Assembly: GCA_024637015.1 (NCBI GenBank)
Contig: JAGXGE010000017.1
Coordinates: 1-33,328, forward strand
Length of the DNA stretch: 33,328 nucleotides
Origin: Aequorivita sp.
GTDB lineage: Bacteria; Bacteroidota; Bacteroidia; Flavobacteriales; Flavobacteriaceae
Direction of reading: 5' to 3'
Numbering within the stretch: position 1 is the stretch's first letter; the number at the start of each line of letters is the position of its first letter. The notes beneath the pieces were generated by a model. The model was not told where the DNA came from and made no database searches. It was given only the letters and a program-made list of their open reading frames with translations. Position numbers and translations under genes: made by a program. This document shows, one piece after another, positions 1-8,159 of the stretch.

Positions 1-312
1 TTCCTGTTCAAAGTTATTGTGATATGGAAATACACAGTCTTCAGTAGTGGCTTCAAATTCATCGTAAAAGAAGGAATCAAGGACTGAATCATATGTATAA
101 GATCCCGTAAATGTATTACAAGATCCTAGTCCACTAAAATCGTGATTTTCCGAAATTGTTAGTATAGCATAAACAGGTGGTTCCATTAAATCCAATGGGG
201 GACCAAACTCAATAAACATGTCTTTTAGGTGCCAAGACTGATATAGGTCTGGATCTTGAGCAATACTATGAATACTACTTAGAAGAAATATTAATAAAAT
301 TAAATTTTTCAT
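1..312 (-). CDS. Secreted META-like protein, 3' part outside window
   Basis: An open frame of 104 codons runs from an ATG at 312-310 to the left edge without a stop, so the C-terminal part lies outside the window. The first ~19 residues (MKNLILLIFLLSSIHSIAQ) form a Sec signal peptide ending in a typical Bacteroidota IAQ site. The mature part contains GLGSCNTFTGSYTYD around residues 60-75, followed by ATTEDC. This resembles the small META/HslJ-like fold (CN..-G-Y, later T..-C) found in many Bacteroidota secreted proteins. The family assignment rests on these motifs only. The protein is likely periplasmic or surface-exposed. No neighbour explains its role, because the next 1.3 kb is repeats and gene relics. 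Confidence 0.6.
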   Translation of the reverse strand, partial: MKNLILLIFLLSSIHSIAQDPDLYQSWHLKDMFIEFGPPLDLMEPPVYAILTISENHDFSGLGSCNTFTGSYTYDSVLDSFFYDEFEATTEDCVFPYHNNFEQE

Positions 313-618
313 AACTCTTCAATTTTAGCTTGTGGCTAACATGTGTATATACGACAAACCTATTGCCGTTATCCCACACATGTGTTCCATGATTTTTATT
401 TATTATTCTTTCAAAATTTTAAAGCATACCAAACCCAAACAAGCCATAGCCTGCGAACGGGATTTAATTAAAAGGGGAGAATAAAGCACGAAGCTTATAT
501 CCAAATATAAAAAAAAACTTGAGCCTCCCGCCCCTTTTCCACCAATTATTCGATTAACTGCACCCCTTCAACCTATAAGCTGCGTAGCACCCGAACAAGA
601 CCATTCCATCATCGGAGT
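313..618. other. Gene-poor stretch with weak inverted repeats
   Basis: No coding frame is convincing here. Two weak structures are visible: 8-bp arms ACATGTGT and ACACATGT about 30 bases apart near 340-385, and AAAAGGGG near 470 facing CCCCTTTT near 531. The stretch leads into the REP-like repeats and looks like decayed intergenic DNA. Confidence 0.4.
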
Positions 619-825
619 CGTCATTGCGAAGGAGTTTACGACTGTGGCAATCTGTTGTGGTGTAGTTCTATTCATGACGGCAAGTAGCCTCATGAGATTG
701 CCACGCTGCGCTCGCAATGACGGTTTTGCTCATGATTGTTTGACGTCATTGCGAAGGAGCGACCCAAGGAGCGACTGAAGCAATCTGCCCAGGTGCAGTT
801 CTATTCATGACGGCAAGTAGCCTCA
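619..825. repeat. REP-like repeat cluster in both orientations
   Basis: Three copies of a CGTCATTGCGAAGGAG...GCAATCTG type element are visible: 619-654 forward, 694-723 reversed (GAGATTGCCACGC...CTCGCAATGACGG), and 742-787 forward. A separate 28-bp sequence occurs identically at 665-692 and 798-825 (it starts GTTCTATTCATGACGG). The alternating arrangement is that of REP/BIME-type extragenic palindromes. A relic of a REP-associated transposase lies 150 bases to the right, which fits the known link between RAYT proteins and such repeats. Just after the cluster (830-865) is a low-complexity ACAACAGACA-type run. Confidence 0.75.
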
Positions 826-948
826 AACCCACAACAGACAACAGACAACCCACAACTCACAACTGATCACCCACTCTTCCGAAGCACCTCCAAAGGCGAA
901 CTCCTTAAAACTTCCCGAATATTACTCAGGCCAATACCCCCGCTAGTG

Positions 949-963
949 CGCGATTGTATCGCG
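949..963. repeat. Perfect short palindrome downstream of RAYT relic
   Basis: CGCGAT-TGT-ATCGCG is a perfect 6-bp inverted repeat with a 3-base loop, placed just beyond the stop of the transposase relic at 976. It may be part of the repeat structures once mobilised by that element, but this is inference. Confidence 0.45.
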
Positions 964-975
964 TTCCTTTCCGAC

Positions 976-1300
976 TCAACCATAATAACGAAATACCACA
1001 ATACCGTCCAATAGTCCTTTTTCATCTGCATAATCTGATGCACTGCTATAAACATAATCTTGAGCTCTATAAACCAAACCTGCCGCCACTGGATTATTGT
1101 GAACATAACTAATTTTCTCCCAAATAACTTTATTGCTCCACAACTCAATAGAACGACGAAGTACGAAAGACGAAATACGAAAGACTTTGCAATAGAATAT
1201 CCTTGTACTCATTGCGAGTAAAAACATCCAGCCATTCTACAACTGCAAAGCTCACAAAGTACAGCCCTTCCGGATTATGAAACTTATAATTACGACTCAT
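976..1300 (-). pseudogene. REP-associated tyrosine transposase (RAYT) relic
   Basis: Reading leftward from the ATG at 1300, the first frame gives MSRNYKFHNPEGLYFVSFAV and then VEWLDVFTRNEYKDILLQSL. This is the usual start of Bacteroidota RAYT (IS200-like Y1 transposase) proteins, and the frame stops at 1145. A second frame then gives the usual C-terminal part: ELWSNKVIWEKISYVHNNPV, AGLVYRAQDYVYSSASDYA and EKGLLDGIVVF, ending at 976. The middle, with the HUH motif and catalytic tyrosine (roughly 100 residues expected), is missing. At the junction lies a low-complexity ACGAA/TACGAAA run (1154-1184). The gene is therefore internally deleted, frameshifted and dead as a transposase. REP-like repeats lie downstream. 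Confidence 0.8.
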
Positions 1301-1331
1301 AATCTAAAGATAATTATATTTTAGAATTTCA

Positions 1332-1432
1332 GGATGCAGGAGACCACGCGATGCTCCCGAAGTCTCGGGAGCGCGGGAGCGGGGGATGCAGACCACGCGA
1401 TGCTCCCGAAGTCTCGGGAGCGCGGGAGCGGG
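1332..1432. repeat. GC-rich tandem repeat, two ~49-bp copies
   Basis: A ~42-base unit (starts GACCACGCGATGCTCCCGAA) occurs at 1342-1383 and again, identically, at 1391-1432, a period of 49. A shorter GGATGCA leader precedes each copy, with 3 extra bases in the first. Inside each unit is a perfect 8-bp hairpin, GCTCCCGA-AGTC-TCGGGAGC. The block is far richer in G+C than its surroundings. It abuts the broken 5' end of the PLP-enzyme relic and happens to be open in the same frame. Confidence 0.85.
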
Positions 1433-1434
1433 GC

Positions 1435-1584
1435 TCTTCTACATCTTCAGAAATTCCTGAAGAAGAGCAAAAAGAAATGGGCCTTAGCGATGGTCTGATT
1501 CGATTTTCAATTGGTTTGGACAATGATATTAAGCGTACCTACCAAATGATGCGTGAATGTATGGTGGAAGTTGGTATTCTATAA
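1435..1584 (+). pseudogene. 3' fragment of Cys/Met-metabolism PLP enzyme
   Basis: The last ~49 codons match the C-terminus of the Cys/Met-metabolism PLP family (methionine gamma-lyase, cystathionine gamma-synthase, O-acetylhomoserine sulfhydrylase type). Recognisable segments are EIPEEEQKEMGLSDGLIRFS, then IGLDNDI, RTYQMMRECM and a final GIL. The family is usually about 390-430 residues, so at least 85 percent is missing, including the PLP lysine. The GC-rich tandem repeat sits exactly where the rest should be. The frame is still open through the repeat to an ATG at 1351 and would give a 77-residue chimera, which I regard as an accident. The native terminator follows at 1609. Confidence 0.8.
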
Positions 1585-1608
1585 CTAAACTATTTTAAAA
1601 TAATTTTT

Positions 1609-1639
1609 AAAAGGGAACAGATAATCTGTTCCCTTTTTT
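1609..1639 (+). terminator. Rho-independent terminator after PLP-enzyme relic
   Basis: Perfect 13-bp stem AAAAGGGAACAGA / TCTGTTCCCTTTT with a TAA loop, followed by further Ts. It lies 25 bases after the stop of the relic and isolates nhaC from it. Confidence 0.85.
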
Positions 1640-1701
1640 AATTTGCATAGGTTTTTACAAAATCGTAACATTACAATCCTAAAAAATAAATATTCCAAAC
1701 T

Positions 1702-3177
1702 ATGGAAAACCAAAACCTTCGCCCTCATCCTGAAAATGAACATATAGTTGAAAATATAGAACTCAATATATGGGAGGCTTTGATTCCTGTTATAATCTTA
1801 ATGTCATTATTGGCGTATAATATTTTTTTTGCAGATGGAGAATGGTTTGGTGAATATTCAAACCAATTAATATTATTAATGGGTGGCGTGGTGGCCGCAA
1901 TTGTCGGTTTTTTCAATAAAAGTACTGTAGCCATAATGATGGCCGAAGTATATGAAAATCTTAAAAGTGTATTTGTACCAATTATGATCTTATTTTTAGT
2001 TGGGGCTTTAGCGGGTACTTGGTTGATAAGTGGTGTTATTCCTGCTATGGTATATTATGGACTTCAAGTTTTAAGCCCTTCATTTTTTCTTCCAGCCTCG
2101 GTAATTATTGCTTCAATAATATCGATTGCAACTGGCAGTAGCTGGACTACTTCAGCTACTGTGGGAATAGCCTTGGTGGGTATTGGAACCGCATTGGGTA
2201 TTTCACCAGGAATGGTCGCAGGAGCTGTAATTTCTGGCGCATATTTTGGAGATAAAATGTCACCGCTAAGCGATACCACAAATTTAGCACCTGCTATGGC
2301 TGGGACAGATTTGTTTACACATATTCGATATATGGCTTTTACTACTGTTCCTACTTATATAATCACGCTTATTGTTTTTTCCATTTTGAGTGCAACGGTA
2401 GAAACCCATGGCAATGCAGACATTAGTGGGTTATTGGCAACAATCGATACTACCTTTAATATAAGTCCTTGGCTTTTTGTAGTTCCGGGTTTAGTAATTA
2501 TTTTAATTCTTTTAAAGACAAAACCACTTTTAGCATTAGGCATTGGGGTGCTTTCCGCAGCAATATTTGCTATTGTATTCCAGCCCCAGATTTTGAGTGC
2601 TATTTCCAATTCAAGTTTTGGAGCAATCGTAAAATCTATCTTTACTGACATCAGTATAACTACAGAAAATGAAAAGCTTAACGAGCTTTTTACATCAGGA
2701 GGAATGCAGGGAATGCTGTGGACTATTTATTTGATTTTATGCGCCATGGTCTTTGGAGGAATTATGGATGGGATTGGTGCTTTGGCACGAATTACTAAAT
2801 CCTTACTAAAACTTGCCCACACTATTTTTGGGCTTTTCGCCAGTACGGTATTGAGTTGTTTAGGACTTAATATAATAGCTTCCGACCAATATTTAGCTAT
2901 AGTAATTCCAGGAAAAATGTTCAAACAAGCATATCACGATCGTGGCTTGGCACCAGAAAATTTGAGCAGAACCTTGGAAGATAGTGGAACAGTAACCTCC
3001 GTATTAGTGCCTTGGAATACTTGTGGCGCGTACCAAAGTAGCGTTCTGGGTGTAGATACACTTCACTATGCTGGTTATGCTGTTTTCAATTGGCTAAGTC
3101 CAATTATGACTTTACTTTTTGCAGCTTTTAGAATTAAAATTAGACAGCTTTCCGAAGCAAAAACAGCAAAAATTTAA
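1702..3177 (+). CDS. nhaC: NhaC-family Na+/H+ antiporter
   Basis: This 491-residue inner-membrane protein is expected to exchange Na+ (or an organic acid coupled to cations) for H+. About 11-12 hydrophobic segments are visible, the first at roughly residues 27-45. Typical NhaC-family stretches are IATGSSWTTSATVGIALVGI (about 141-160) and GAYFGDKMSPLSDTTNLAPA (about 180-199), the latter holding the polar residues of the ion path. A matching late segment, LEDSGTVTSVLVPWNTCGAY, lies near 432-451. The N-terminus is hydrophilic and has no signal peptide. Start: ATG in an A-rich context, 62 bases after a strong terminator. NhaC paralogues include malate/lactate exchangers (MleN), so the substrate is open. 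Confidence 0.9.
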   Translation: MENQNLRPHPENEHIVENIELNIWEALIPVIILMSLLAYNIFFADGEWFGEYSNQLILLMGGVVAAIVGFFNKSTVAIMMAEVYENLKSVFVPIMILFLVGALAGTWLISGVIPAMVYYGLQVLSPSFFLPASVIIASIISIATGSSWTTSATVGIALVGIGTALGISPGMVAGAVISGAYFGDKMSPLSDTTNLAPAMAGTDLFTHIRYMAFTTVPTYIITLIVFSILSATVETHGNADISGLLATIDTTFNISPWLFVVPGLVIILILLKTKPLLALGIGVLSAAIFAIVFQPQILSAISNSSFGAIVKSIFTDISITTENEKLNELFTSGGMQGMLWTIYLILCAMVFGGIMDGIGALARITKSLLKLAHTIFGLFASTVLSCLGLNIIASDQYLAIVIPGKMFKQAYHDRGLAPENLSRTLEDSGTVTSVLVPWNTCGAYQSSVLGVDTLHYAGYAVFNWLSPIMTLLFAAFRIKIRQLSEAKTAKI

Positions 3178-3293
3178 AAGGATAAAACTTCTAATGATTT
3201 GTGCTTTAGGAACTAAAAATTCAATCATTTATTTTGCTTATACTTTAATAAAACTTTAAATAGGCTTTACTTTTTATTGGCCATTTGAATGGG

Positions 3294-3301
3294 TACTTTT
3301 G
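3294..3301 (+). promoter_or_regulatory. Bacteroidota -7 box for peroxiredoxin gene
   Basis: TACTTTTG matches TAnnTTTG and lies 40 bases before the ATG at 3341. No well-spaced TTG -33 element is evident; the nearest (3277-3279) is only 14 bases upstream. Confidence 0.55.
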
Positions 3302-3340
3302 CACCTTCAAAAAATGACTAAAATTTAAAAGTAAATTACT

Positions 3341-3985
3341 ATGACATTAGTAGGAAGAAAATTTCCAAATTTAGCTGTTAATACTATAAACAGTAAAGGT
3401 ATTGCCCAAAACATAAACATATTAGAAACTGCAAAAAAAGAAGGAAAAAAGGTAATTCTTTTTTGGTATCCAAAGGACTTTACGTTTGTTTGTCCAACAG
3501 AGCTTCTAGCCTTTCAAGCGGCATTAGAAGAATTTGAGAAAAGAAATACAATTGTAATTGGAGCATCTTGTGATTCAGCTGAAGTTCACTTTGCCTGGTT
3601 GAACACACCAAAAAATAATGGCGGGATTGAAGGTGTTACTTACCCACTTATTGCTGACACTAACCGTAATCTTTCTTCACAATTAGGAATTCTGGACAGC
3701 ACTAATGAGCGCTATGACGATGAAACTGGAATGCTAATGGTTGATGGGGATAACGTAACCTACCGGGCAACTTACCTAATAGATGAGGAAGGAACTGTTT
3801 TCCACGAAAGTGTAAATCACATGCCATTGGGCAGAAATGTTTCAGAATTTTTGAGATTGATAGATGCATATTCTCATGTTCAAAAAAACGGTGAGGTTTG
3901 CCCAGCAAACTGGCAAGAAGGTGAAACGGCTATGAACGCTAATCGTGAAGGTGTTGCTGAATATCTTAGCGAACATCTGAATTAA
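3341..3985 (+). CDS. 2-Cys peroxiredoxin, AhpC/Prx1 type
   Basis: This 214-residue cytosolic thiol peroxidase should reduce H2O2 and organic hydroperoxides. The peroxidatic cysteine is C51 in FWYPKDFTFVCPTE, with the conserved Pro, Thr and Cys of the active site. The resolving cysteine is C187 in GEVCPANW, placing it among typical 2-Cys enzymes (AhpC/Prx1 subfamily). A NNGGIEG loop is present at about 92-98, and the C-terminus extends ~27 residues past the resolving cysteine. No ahpF or thioredoxin reductase gene lies beside it, so its electron donor is encoded elsewhere. It has its own -7 box and terminator, so it is probably monocistronic. A second, unrelated peroxidase (Tpx) follows. Confidence 0.93.
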   Translation: MTLVGRKFPNLAVNTINSKGIAQNINILETAKKEGKKVILFWYPKDFTFVCPTELLAFQAALEEFEKRNTIVIGASCDSAEVHFAWLNTPKNNGGIEGVTYPLIADTNRNLSSQLGILDSTNERYDDETGMLMVDGDNVTYRATYLIDEEGTVFHESVNHMPLGRNVSEFLRLIDAYSHVQKNGEVCPANWQEGETAMNANREGVAEYLSEHLN

Positions 3986-4008
3986 TTTGAGCTTTATAAT
4001 GTTACCGA

Positions 4009-4046
4009 AACAGTCCTTTTCTTTTATGATAGGGGCTGTTTTTTTA
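4009..4046 (+). terminator. Terminator after peroxiredoxin gene
   Basis: AACAG(T)CC ... GG(GG)CTGTT forms a stem with a small internal mismatch and a T/A-rich loop, followed by a run of Ts (4041-4045). Confidence 0.6.
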
Positions 4047-4113
4047 TGAAATCTTTTATAATTTTACTGAAATGCTTTATGTATTTTTATGTTTCTTAAA
4101 AAGATAAAAAAAT

Positions 4114-4614
4114 ATGGCATCTATCACACTCGGCGGAACACCCACAGAAACTATTGGAAGCATACCTAAAATTGGTTCCAAAGCACCCGATTTCAACTTA
4201 ACAACAACTGAATTGTCATCAAAATCACTTTCAGATTATGGAAGACAGCGAAAAATACTTAATATCTTTCCAAGTGTGGGTACGGGCGTTTGCGCTGCTT
4301 CAGCAAGAAAATTCAATGAAGAAGCATCAAAGCTCACCAACACCAAAATTCTTTGTATTTCCAGGGATCTTCCTTTTGCGCAAAAAAGCTTTTGTGCGGC
4401 AGAGGGCATTGAAAATGTAGAAATGTTATCTGATTTTAAAGATGGTAGTTTTGGAAAAAACTATGGATTAGAAATTACAAACGGAGCCTTTCAAGGGCTG
4501 CTCTCAAGAGTGGTAATAGTATTGGATGAAAACAATAAATTAATTTATTCTGAGCAAGTTCCTGAAATTAGTAACGAACCCGATTACGCTTCGGCAATAA
4601 AAGCGTTGCAGTAA
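4114..4614 (+). CDS. tpx: Thiol peroxidase Tpx
   Basis: This 166-residue atypical 2-Cys peroxiredoxin detoxifies peroxides with thioredoxin as reductant. Peroxidatic C60 is in FPSVGTGVCAASARKFN, C81 is in KILCISRDLPFAQ and resolving C94 is in KSFCAAEG. These correspond to C61, C82 and C95 of the E. coli enzyme. One deviation: the motif usually reads PS(V/I)DT, and here the Asp is Gly (PSVGTGVC). The Thr that contacts the active site is kept, so activity is still likely. The N-terminal GGTPTETIG...G..APDF pattern is typical. The stop codon overlaps the ATG of the following lipid kinase by one base, so the two are co-translated. Confidence 0.95.
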   Translation: MASITLGGTPTETIGSIPKIGSKAPDFNLTTTELSSKSLSDYGRQRKILNIFPSVGTGVCAASARKFNEEASKLTNTKILCISRDLPFAQKSFCAAEGIENVEMLSDFKDGSFGKNYGLEITNGAFQGLLSRVVIVLDENNKLIYSEQVPEISNEPDYASAIKALQ

Positions 4615-4973
4615 TGTGGAATTCATTTTTAGGAAAGCGCCTTAAGGGATGCGGATACGCATTCAAAGGCGCTTTGCTTTTATTGCGCCACGAGGCGAGC
4701 ATTCAAGTGCAAGCCGGAATTGCCGTAATCATGACTTTTGCTGGTTTTTACTTTGAAATTTCCGCTATTGAATGGATGCTGCAAGTTTTCGCAATCGGTT
4801 TGGTGATGAGTATTGAAGGATTAAATACCGCTGCAGAAGAAATTGCAGATTTTGTACACCCTGACTTTCACAATAAAATTGGCTTTATAAAAGATGTTGC
4901 AGCTGGGGCGGTATTCTTTGCCGCTATTACTGCCGTTATTATTGGCTTTATCATTTACATTCCTAAGTTTTAA
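4614..4973 (+). CDS. dgkA: DgkA-family diacylglycerol/undecaprenol kinase
   Basis: This 119-residue integral membrane kinase of the DgkA family phosphorylates a membrane lipid, diacylglycerol or, in many non-enterobacteria, undecaprenol. Three hydrophobic helices are visible (about 32-50, 52-70 and 95-115). The signature SIEGLNTAAEEIADFV (about 66-81) carries the catalytic Glu of the NTA.E motif, and KDVAAGAVFFAA (about 94-105) holds the second conserved block. The amphipathic N-terminal helix (KRLKGCGYAFKGALLLLRHE) is also typical. The ATG overlaps the tpx stop. DgkA with tpx and ftsK is an arrangement I associate with Flavobacteriia. Substrate choice cannot be read from sequence. Confidence 0.92.
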   Translation: MWNSFLGKRLKGCGYAFKGALLLLRHEASIQVQAGIAVIMTFAGFYFEISAIEWMLQVFAIGLVMSIEGLNTAAEEIADFVHPDFHNKIGFIKDVAAGAVFFAAITAVIIGFIIYIPKF

Positions 4974-5035
4974 TGGAATTAAAATTTATTTGGAATTTGT
5001 TTTTTGTAATTTTAAATTTTACACGTTGATATTTG

Positions 5036-5043
5036 TATTTTTG
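5036..5043 (+). promoter_or_regulatory. Candidate -7 box for ftsK
   Basis: TATTTTTG fits TAnnTTTG and lies 24 bases before the ftsK ATG. The only upstream TTG (5004-5006) is 29 bases away, further than usual, so the call is tentative. Confidence 0.4.
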
Positions 5044-5066
5044 CTTAAAAGACAACCGTTCCATTA

Positions 5067-7430
5067 ATGGCCAAAAAGAAAAAAACAACCACTAAAACAC
5101 CGCGCAAAAAAATAAGCTTTTCGCTATCCAAACAACAAAAAATTATTTTGGGTAGCTTTTTGTTTTTGTTGGGGCTGGCGCTTTTATTTTCCTTTGTCTC
5201 CTACTTTTTCACATGGCAGGCAGACCAAAGCGAAATTGGAAATTTGGCAGAACGGGAAATGCAGGCTAAAAACTGGCTTAATAAATTTGGCGCCAATGTG
5301 GCGCATTTCTTCATTTACGATGGTTTCGGTATCTCAGCTTTTATTTTCGCATTCCTAGTTACCCTAACGGGTATTTACTATTTCTTTGATTATGCGAAAA
5401 AACAATTGGCCAAGTTTTGGTTTTGGGGATTGCTATTAATGCTTTGGATTTCGATATTTTTCGGTTTCTTCGGAGAAGAAACAAACCTTTTTAGCGGAAT
5501 TATTGGCTATGAAACCAACGATCTTATTCAGGATTATTTAGGCTTGGTAGGCGCAATGCTGGTTATGATTTTTATTTTGATTGTCTATTTGGTTGTTAGA
5601 TTAAAACTTACTCCAGAATTGGTCATCGATGCCTTCAAAAGTTCCAAAAAACAAATAGCTTCAGAATTTATTTCTAATGAAAAAAAAGGTCAGGGTTCCG
5701 AAAGAGTTTCAGAAATAGACAAGGAAGAGGAAGACGAAGAAGAAATTCCTGAGCCCCATATTGAAGAAAAAGTTACTCCACCACCTCCTGTAGCTGAAAA
5801 ATTAATTTTAAAATCTGATATAGTAGGTGATGTGGAAATGGAGGTTGAGCAAGCTCCCGATGAGGAAGAGGAAATTGAAAACCTGAGTGACAAGCTGGTA
5901 AAGGATTTTGGTGAATTTGATCCTAGACTGGAATTGAGCAACTATAAATTTCCAAGTATTGAACTGCTTCGAGACCACACTGTTGGCGCTGGTATTACGA
6001 TTGACCAAGAAGAACTTGAGGAAAATAAAAACAGAATTGTTGAAACCTTGAGCAATTATAAAATTGGTATCGCGAATATTAAAGCGACGGTTGGACCGAC
6101 TGTTACGCTTTATGAAATAGTTCCCGACGCTGGTATCCGTATTTCAAAAATTAAAAACCTCGAAGATGATATTGCGCTTTCGCTGTCAGCTTTGGGTATT
6201 CGTATTATAGCGCCAATTCCAGGGCGCGGCACCATTGGTATTGAAGTGCCTAACAAAAATGCAAAAATTGTTTCCATGCGTTCCGTGATTGCTTCGGCAA
6301 AATTTCAAAATGCAGAAATGGAGCTACCCATAGCTTTTGGAAAAACAATCAGCAATGAAACCTTTGTGGTTGACCTCGCAAAAATGCCTCATATGCTAAT
6401 GGCTGGTGCTACTGGGCAAGGAAAGTCTGTTGGTTTAAATGCTGTACTGACTTCACTTTTATACAAAAAACATCCCGCGGAAGTAAAGTTTGTTTTAGTA
6501 GATCCGAAGAAAGTGGAACTTACGCTATTTAATAAAATTGAGCGGCACTATTTGGCAAAGCTTCCCGATACCGAAGAGGCTATTATTACTGATACTACAA
6601 AAGTAATCCACACATTAAACTCACTTTGCATTGAAATGGACGCGCGATATGATTTGCTTAAGGATGCAATGGTGCGTAACATCAAAGAATACAACACTAA
6701 GTTCAAAAACAGAAAACTGAACCCGAACGAAGGACACCGCTATTTGCCATATATTGTTTTGGTAATTGACGAATTTGCCGATTTGATTATGACCGCCGGA
6801 AAAGAAGTAGAAACACCTATCGCTCGTTTGGCCCAGCTAGCGCGAGCTATTGGAATCCATTTGATAATCGCCACGCAACGGCCTTCGGTAAATGTAATTA
6901 CGGGTATTATAAAAGCAAACTTTCCAGCTCGGATTGCTTTTAGGGTAACCAGTAAAATTGATTCCCGGACTATTTTGGACAGTTCTGGAGCTGATCAACT
7001 TATTGGTCGTGGCGACATGCTTTATACGCAAGGGAACGAATTGACACGAATTCAATGTGCCTTTGTTGATACACCGGAAGTTGCTGATATAACTGAATTT
7101 ATCGGTTCACAAAAAGCATATCCCGACGCACATTTGCTTCCTGAATATGTTGGCGAAGAAGGTGGCACAAATGTTGATATTAACATCGAGGAACGAGACA
7201 AAATGTTCCGTGAGGCCGCAGAAGTATTGGTTATTGCCCAACAAGGTTCAGCTTCTTTATTACAGCGAAAGCTAAAATTGGGGTATAACCGTGCAGGACG
7301 TATAGTTGACCAATTGGAAGCGGCTGGTATTGTTGGTCCCTTTGAGGGCAGCAAGGCACGCCAGGTTTTGGTTCCAACAATCGATGCTTTAAATCAACTT
7401 TTAGATAATGAAATGCCAAATGATAATTAG
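5067..7430 (+). CDS. ftsK: DNA translocase FtsK/SpoIIIE
   Basis: This 787-residue division-site DNA pump helps clear and resolve chromosome termini during septation. About four membrane helices occupy residues ~27-180. An acidic, proline-containing linker (~210-275; EEEDEEE, TPPPP) follows, much shorter than the enterobacterial linker. The ATPase motor has Walker A GATGQGKS (about 446-453) and Walker B VLVIDEFADLI (about 560-570). The C-terminal winged-helix gamma domain that reads polar KOPS sequences is present (GSASLLQRKLKLGYNRAGRI, about 730-750). Length and order are normal for Bacteroidota FtsK. The gene has its own candidate -7 box after dgkA and is followed closely by lolA. Confidence 0.97.
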   Translation: MAKKKKTTTKTPRKKISFSLSKQQKIILGSFLFLLGLALLFSFVSYFFTWQADQSEIGNLAEREMQAKNWLNKFGANVAHFFIYDGFGISAFIFAFLVTLTGIYYFFDYAKKQLAKFWFWGLLLMLWISIFFGFFGEETNLFSGIIGYETNDLIQDYLGLVGAMLVMIFILIVYLVVRLKLTPELVIDAFKSSKKQIASEFISNEKKGQGSERVSEIDKEEEDEEEIPEPHIEEKVTPPPPVAEKLILKSDIVGDVEMEVEQAPDEEEEIENLSDKLVKDFGEFDPRLELSNYKFPSIELLRDHTVGAGITIDQEELEENKNRIVETLSNYKIGIANIKATVGPTVTLYEIVPDAGIRISKIKNLEDDIALSLSALGIRIIAPIPGRGTIGIEVPNKNAKIVSMRSVIASAKFQNAEMELPIAFGKTISNETFVVDLAKMPHMLMAGATGQGKSVGLNAVLTSLLYKKHPAEVKFVLVDPKKVELTLFNKIERHYLAKLPDTEEAIITDTTKVIHTLNSLCIEMDARYDLLKDAMVRNIKEYNTKFKNRKLNPNEGHRYLPYIVLVIDEFADLIMTAGKEVETPIARLAQLARAIGIHLIIATQRPSVNVITGIIKANFPARIAFRVTSKIDSRTILDSSGADQLIGRGDMLYTQGNELTRIQCAFVDTPEVADITEFIGSQKAYPDAHLLPEYVGEEGGTNVDINIEERDKMFREAAEVLVIAQQGSASLLQRKLKLGYNRAGRIVDQLEAAGIVGPFEGSKARQVLVPTIDALNQLLDNEMPNDN

Positions 7431-7510
7431 AAAGACAAATGAAACTGAATATGTGGCATTGCATCTTCCTATTTATTCAATATTAACTACTTATGAAACT
7501 AATAATTAAA

Positions 7511-8149
7511 ATGAAAAAATTCAGTATTATTTTATTCGCTCTTTTTATGACTTCTTTTTCACAAGCACAGAATGCAAAATCTTTGCTAAAAGAAGTTTCC
7601 GCGAAAGCAAAAAGCTACGATAACATTTCAATAGATTTCAAATATAATTTGAACAATACCAAAGAAAATGTAAACCAAGAAACGCGTGGTGATGTTACGC
7701 TTCAAGGCGATAAATATGTTTTAAATATGCTTGGTACTACTCGTATTTTCGACGGAAAAAACATTTACACCATCGTTCCCGAGGATGAAGAAGTTACAAT
7801 TTCTGCATACAATCCAAGTGACGACAAAGAAATCACCCCTTCAAAAATGTTGACTTTTTATGAAAAGGGTTACACTTACAAAATGGACATTGAGCAAAAT
7901 GTAAAAGGAAGAAAAATTCAGTTTATAAAGCTTATCCCAATCGATTCAAAAGCAGAGATAAAAGACATACTTTTGGGGATTGATGTGCAAACAAAACACA
8001 TTTACAAATTGATTCAGACAGATGCTAAAGGCACCAAATATACGCTTACCGTAAATTCTTTTAAAACAAATCAACCTGTTTCCAAAACCTTGTTTACTTT
8101 TGACGAGGCAAAATATAAAAAAAGCGGTTACTACATAAACAAAATCTAG
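7511..8149 (+). CDS. lolA: LolA-like outer-membrane lipoprotein carrier
   Basis: This periplasmic protein of ~212 residues belongs to the LolA/LolB-like fold family that ferries lipoproteins from the inner to the outer membrane. It has a clear signal peptide (MKKFSIILFALFMTSFSQA, then Q) and beta-rich sequence such as ETRGDVTLQGDKYVLNMLGT, as in LolA proteins. An in-frame ATG exists 18 bases upstream (7493, adding MKLIIK). I chose 7511 because it gives a compact signal peptide; neither start has a visible Shine-Dalgarno. The gene sits between ftsK and a LptF/LptG-type permease, a context seen for this carrier in Flavobacteriia. Bacteroidota usually lack LolB, so this is expected to act with another acceptor. 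Confidence 0.85.
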   Translation: MKKFSIILFALFMTSFSQAQNAKSLLKEVSAKAKSYDNISIDFKYNLNNTKENVNQETRGDVTLQGDKYVLNMLGTTRIFDGKNIYTIVPEDEEVTISAYNPSDDKEITPSKMLTFYEKGYTYKMDIEQNVKGRKIQFIKLIPIDSKAEIKDILLGIDVQTKHIYKLIQTDAKGTKYTLTVNSFKTNQPVSKTLFTFDEAKYKKSGYYINKI

Positions 8150-8159
8150 CCGCACGCAG

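Noticed and set aside
867-1148. 93-codon minus-strand frame across the transposase relic
   Set aside because: It is out of frame with the recognisable RAYT C-terminal sequence and only reads through it; its end has no family match I can support.
1332-1432. Possible CRISPR-like repeat
   Set aside because: There are only two adjacent copies with no unique spacers and no cas genes; it is a simple tandem repeat.
1351-1584. 77-codon ORF joining the GC-rich repeat to the PLP-enzyme tail
   Set aside because: The first ~28 codons are translated hairpin repeats and the rest is a fragment lacking the active site, so it was treated as a repeat plus a pseudogene.
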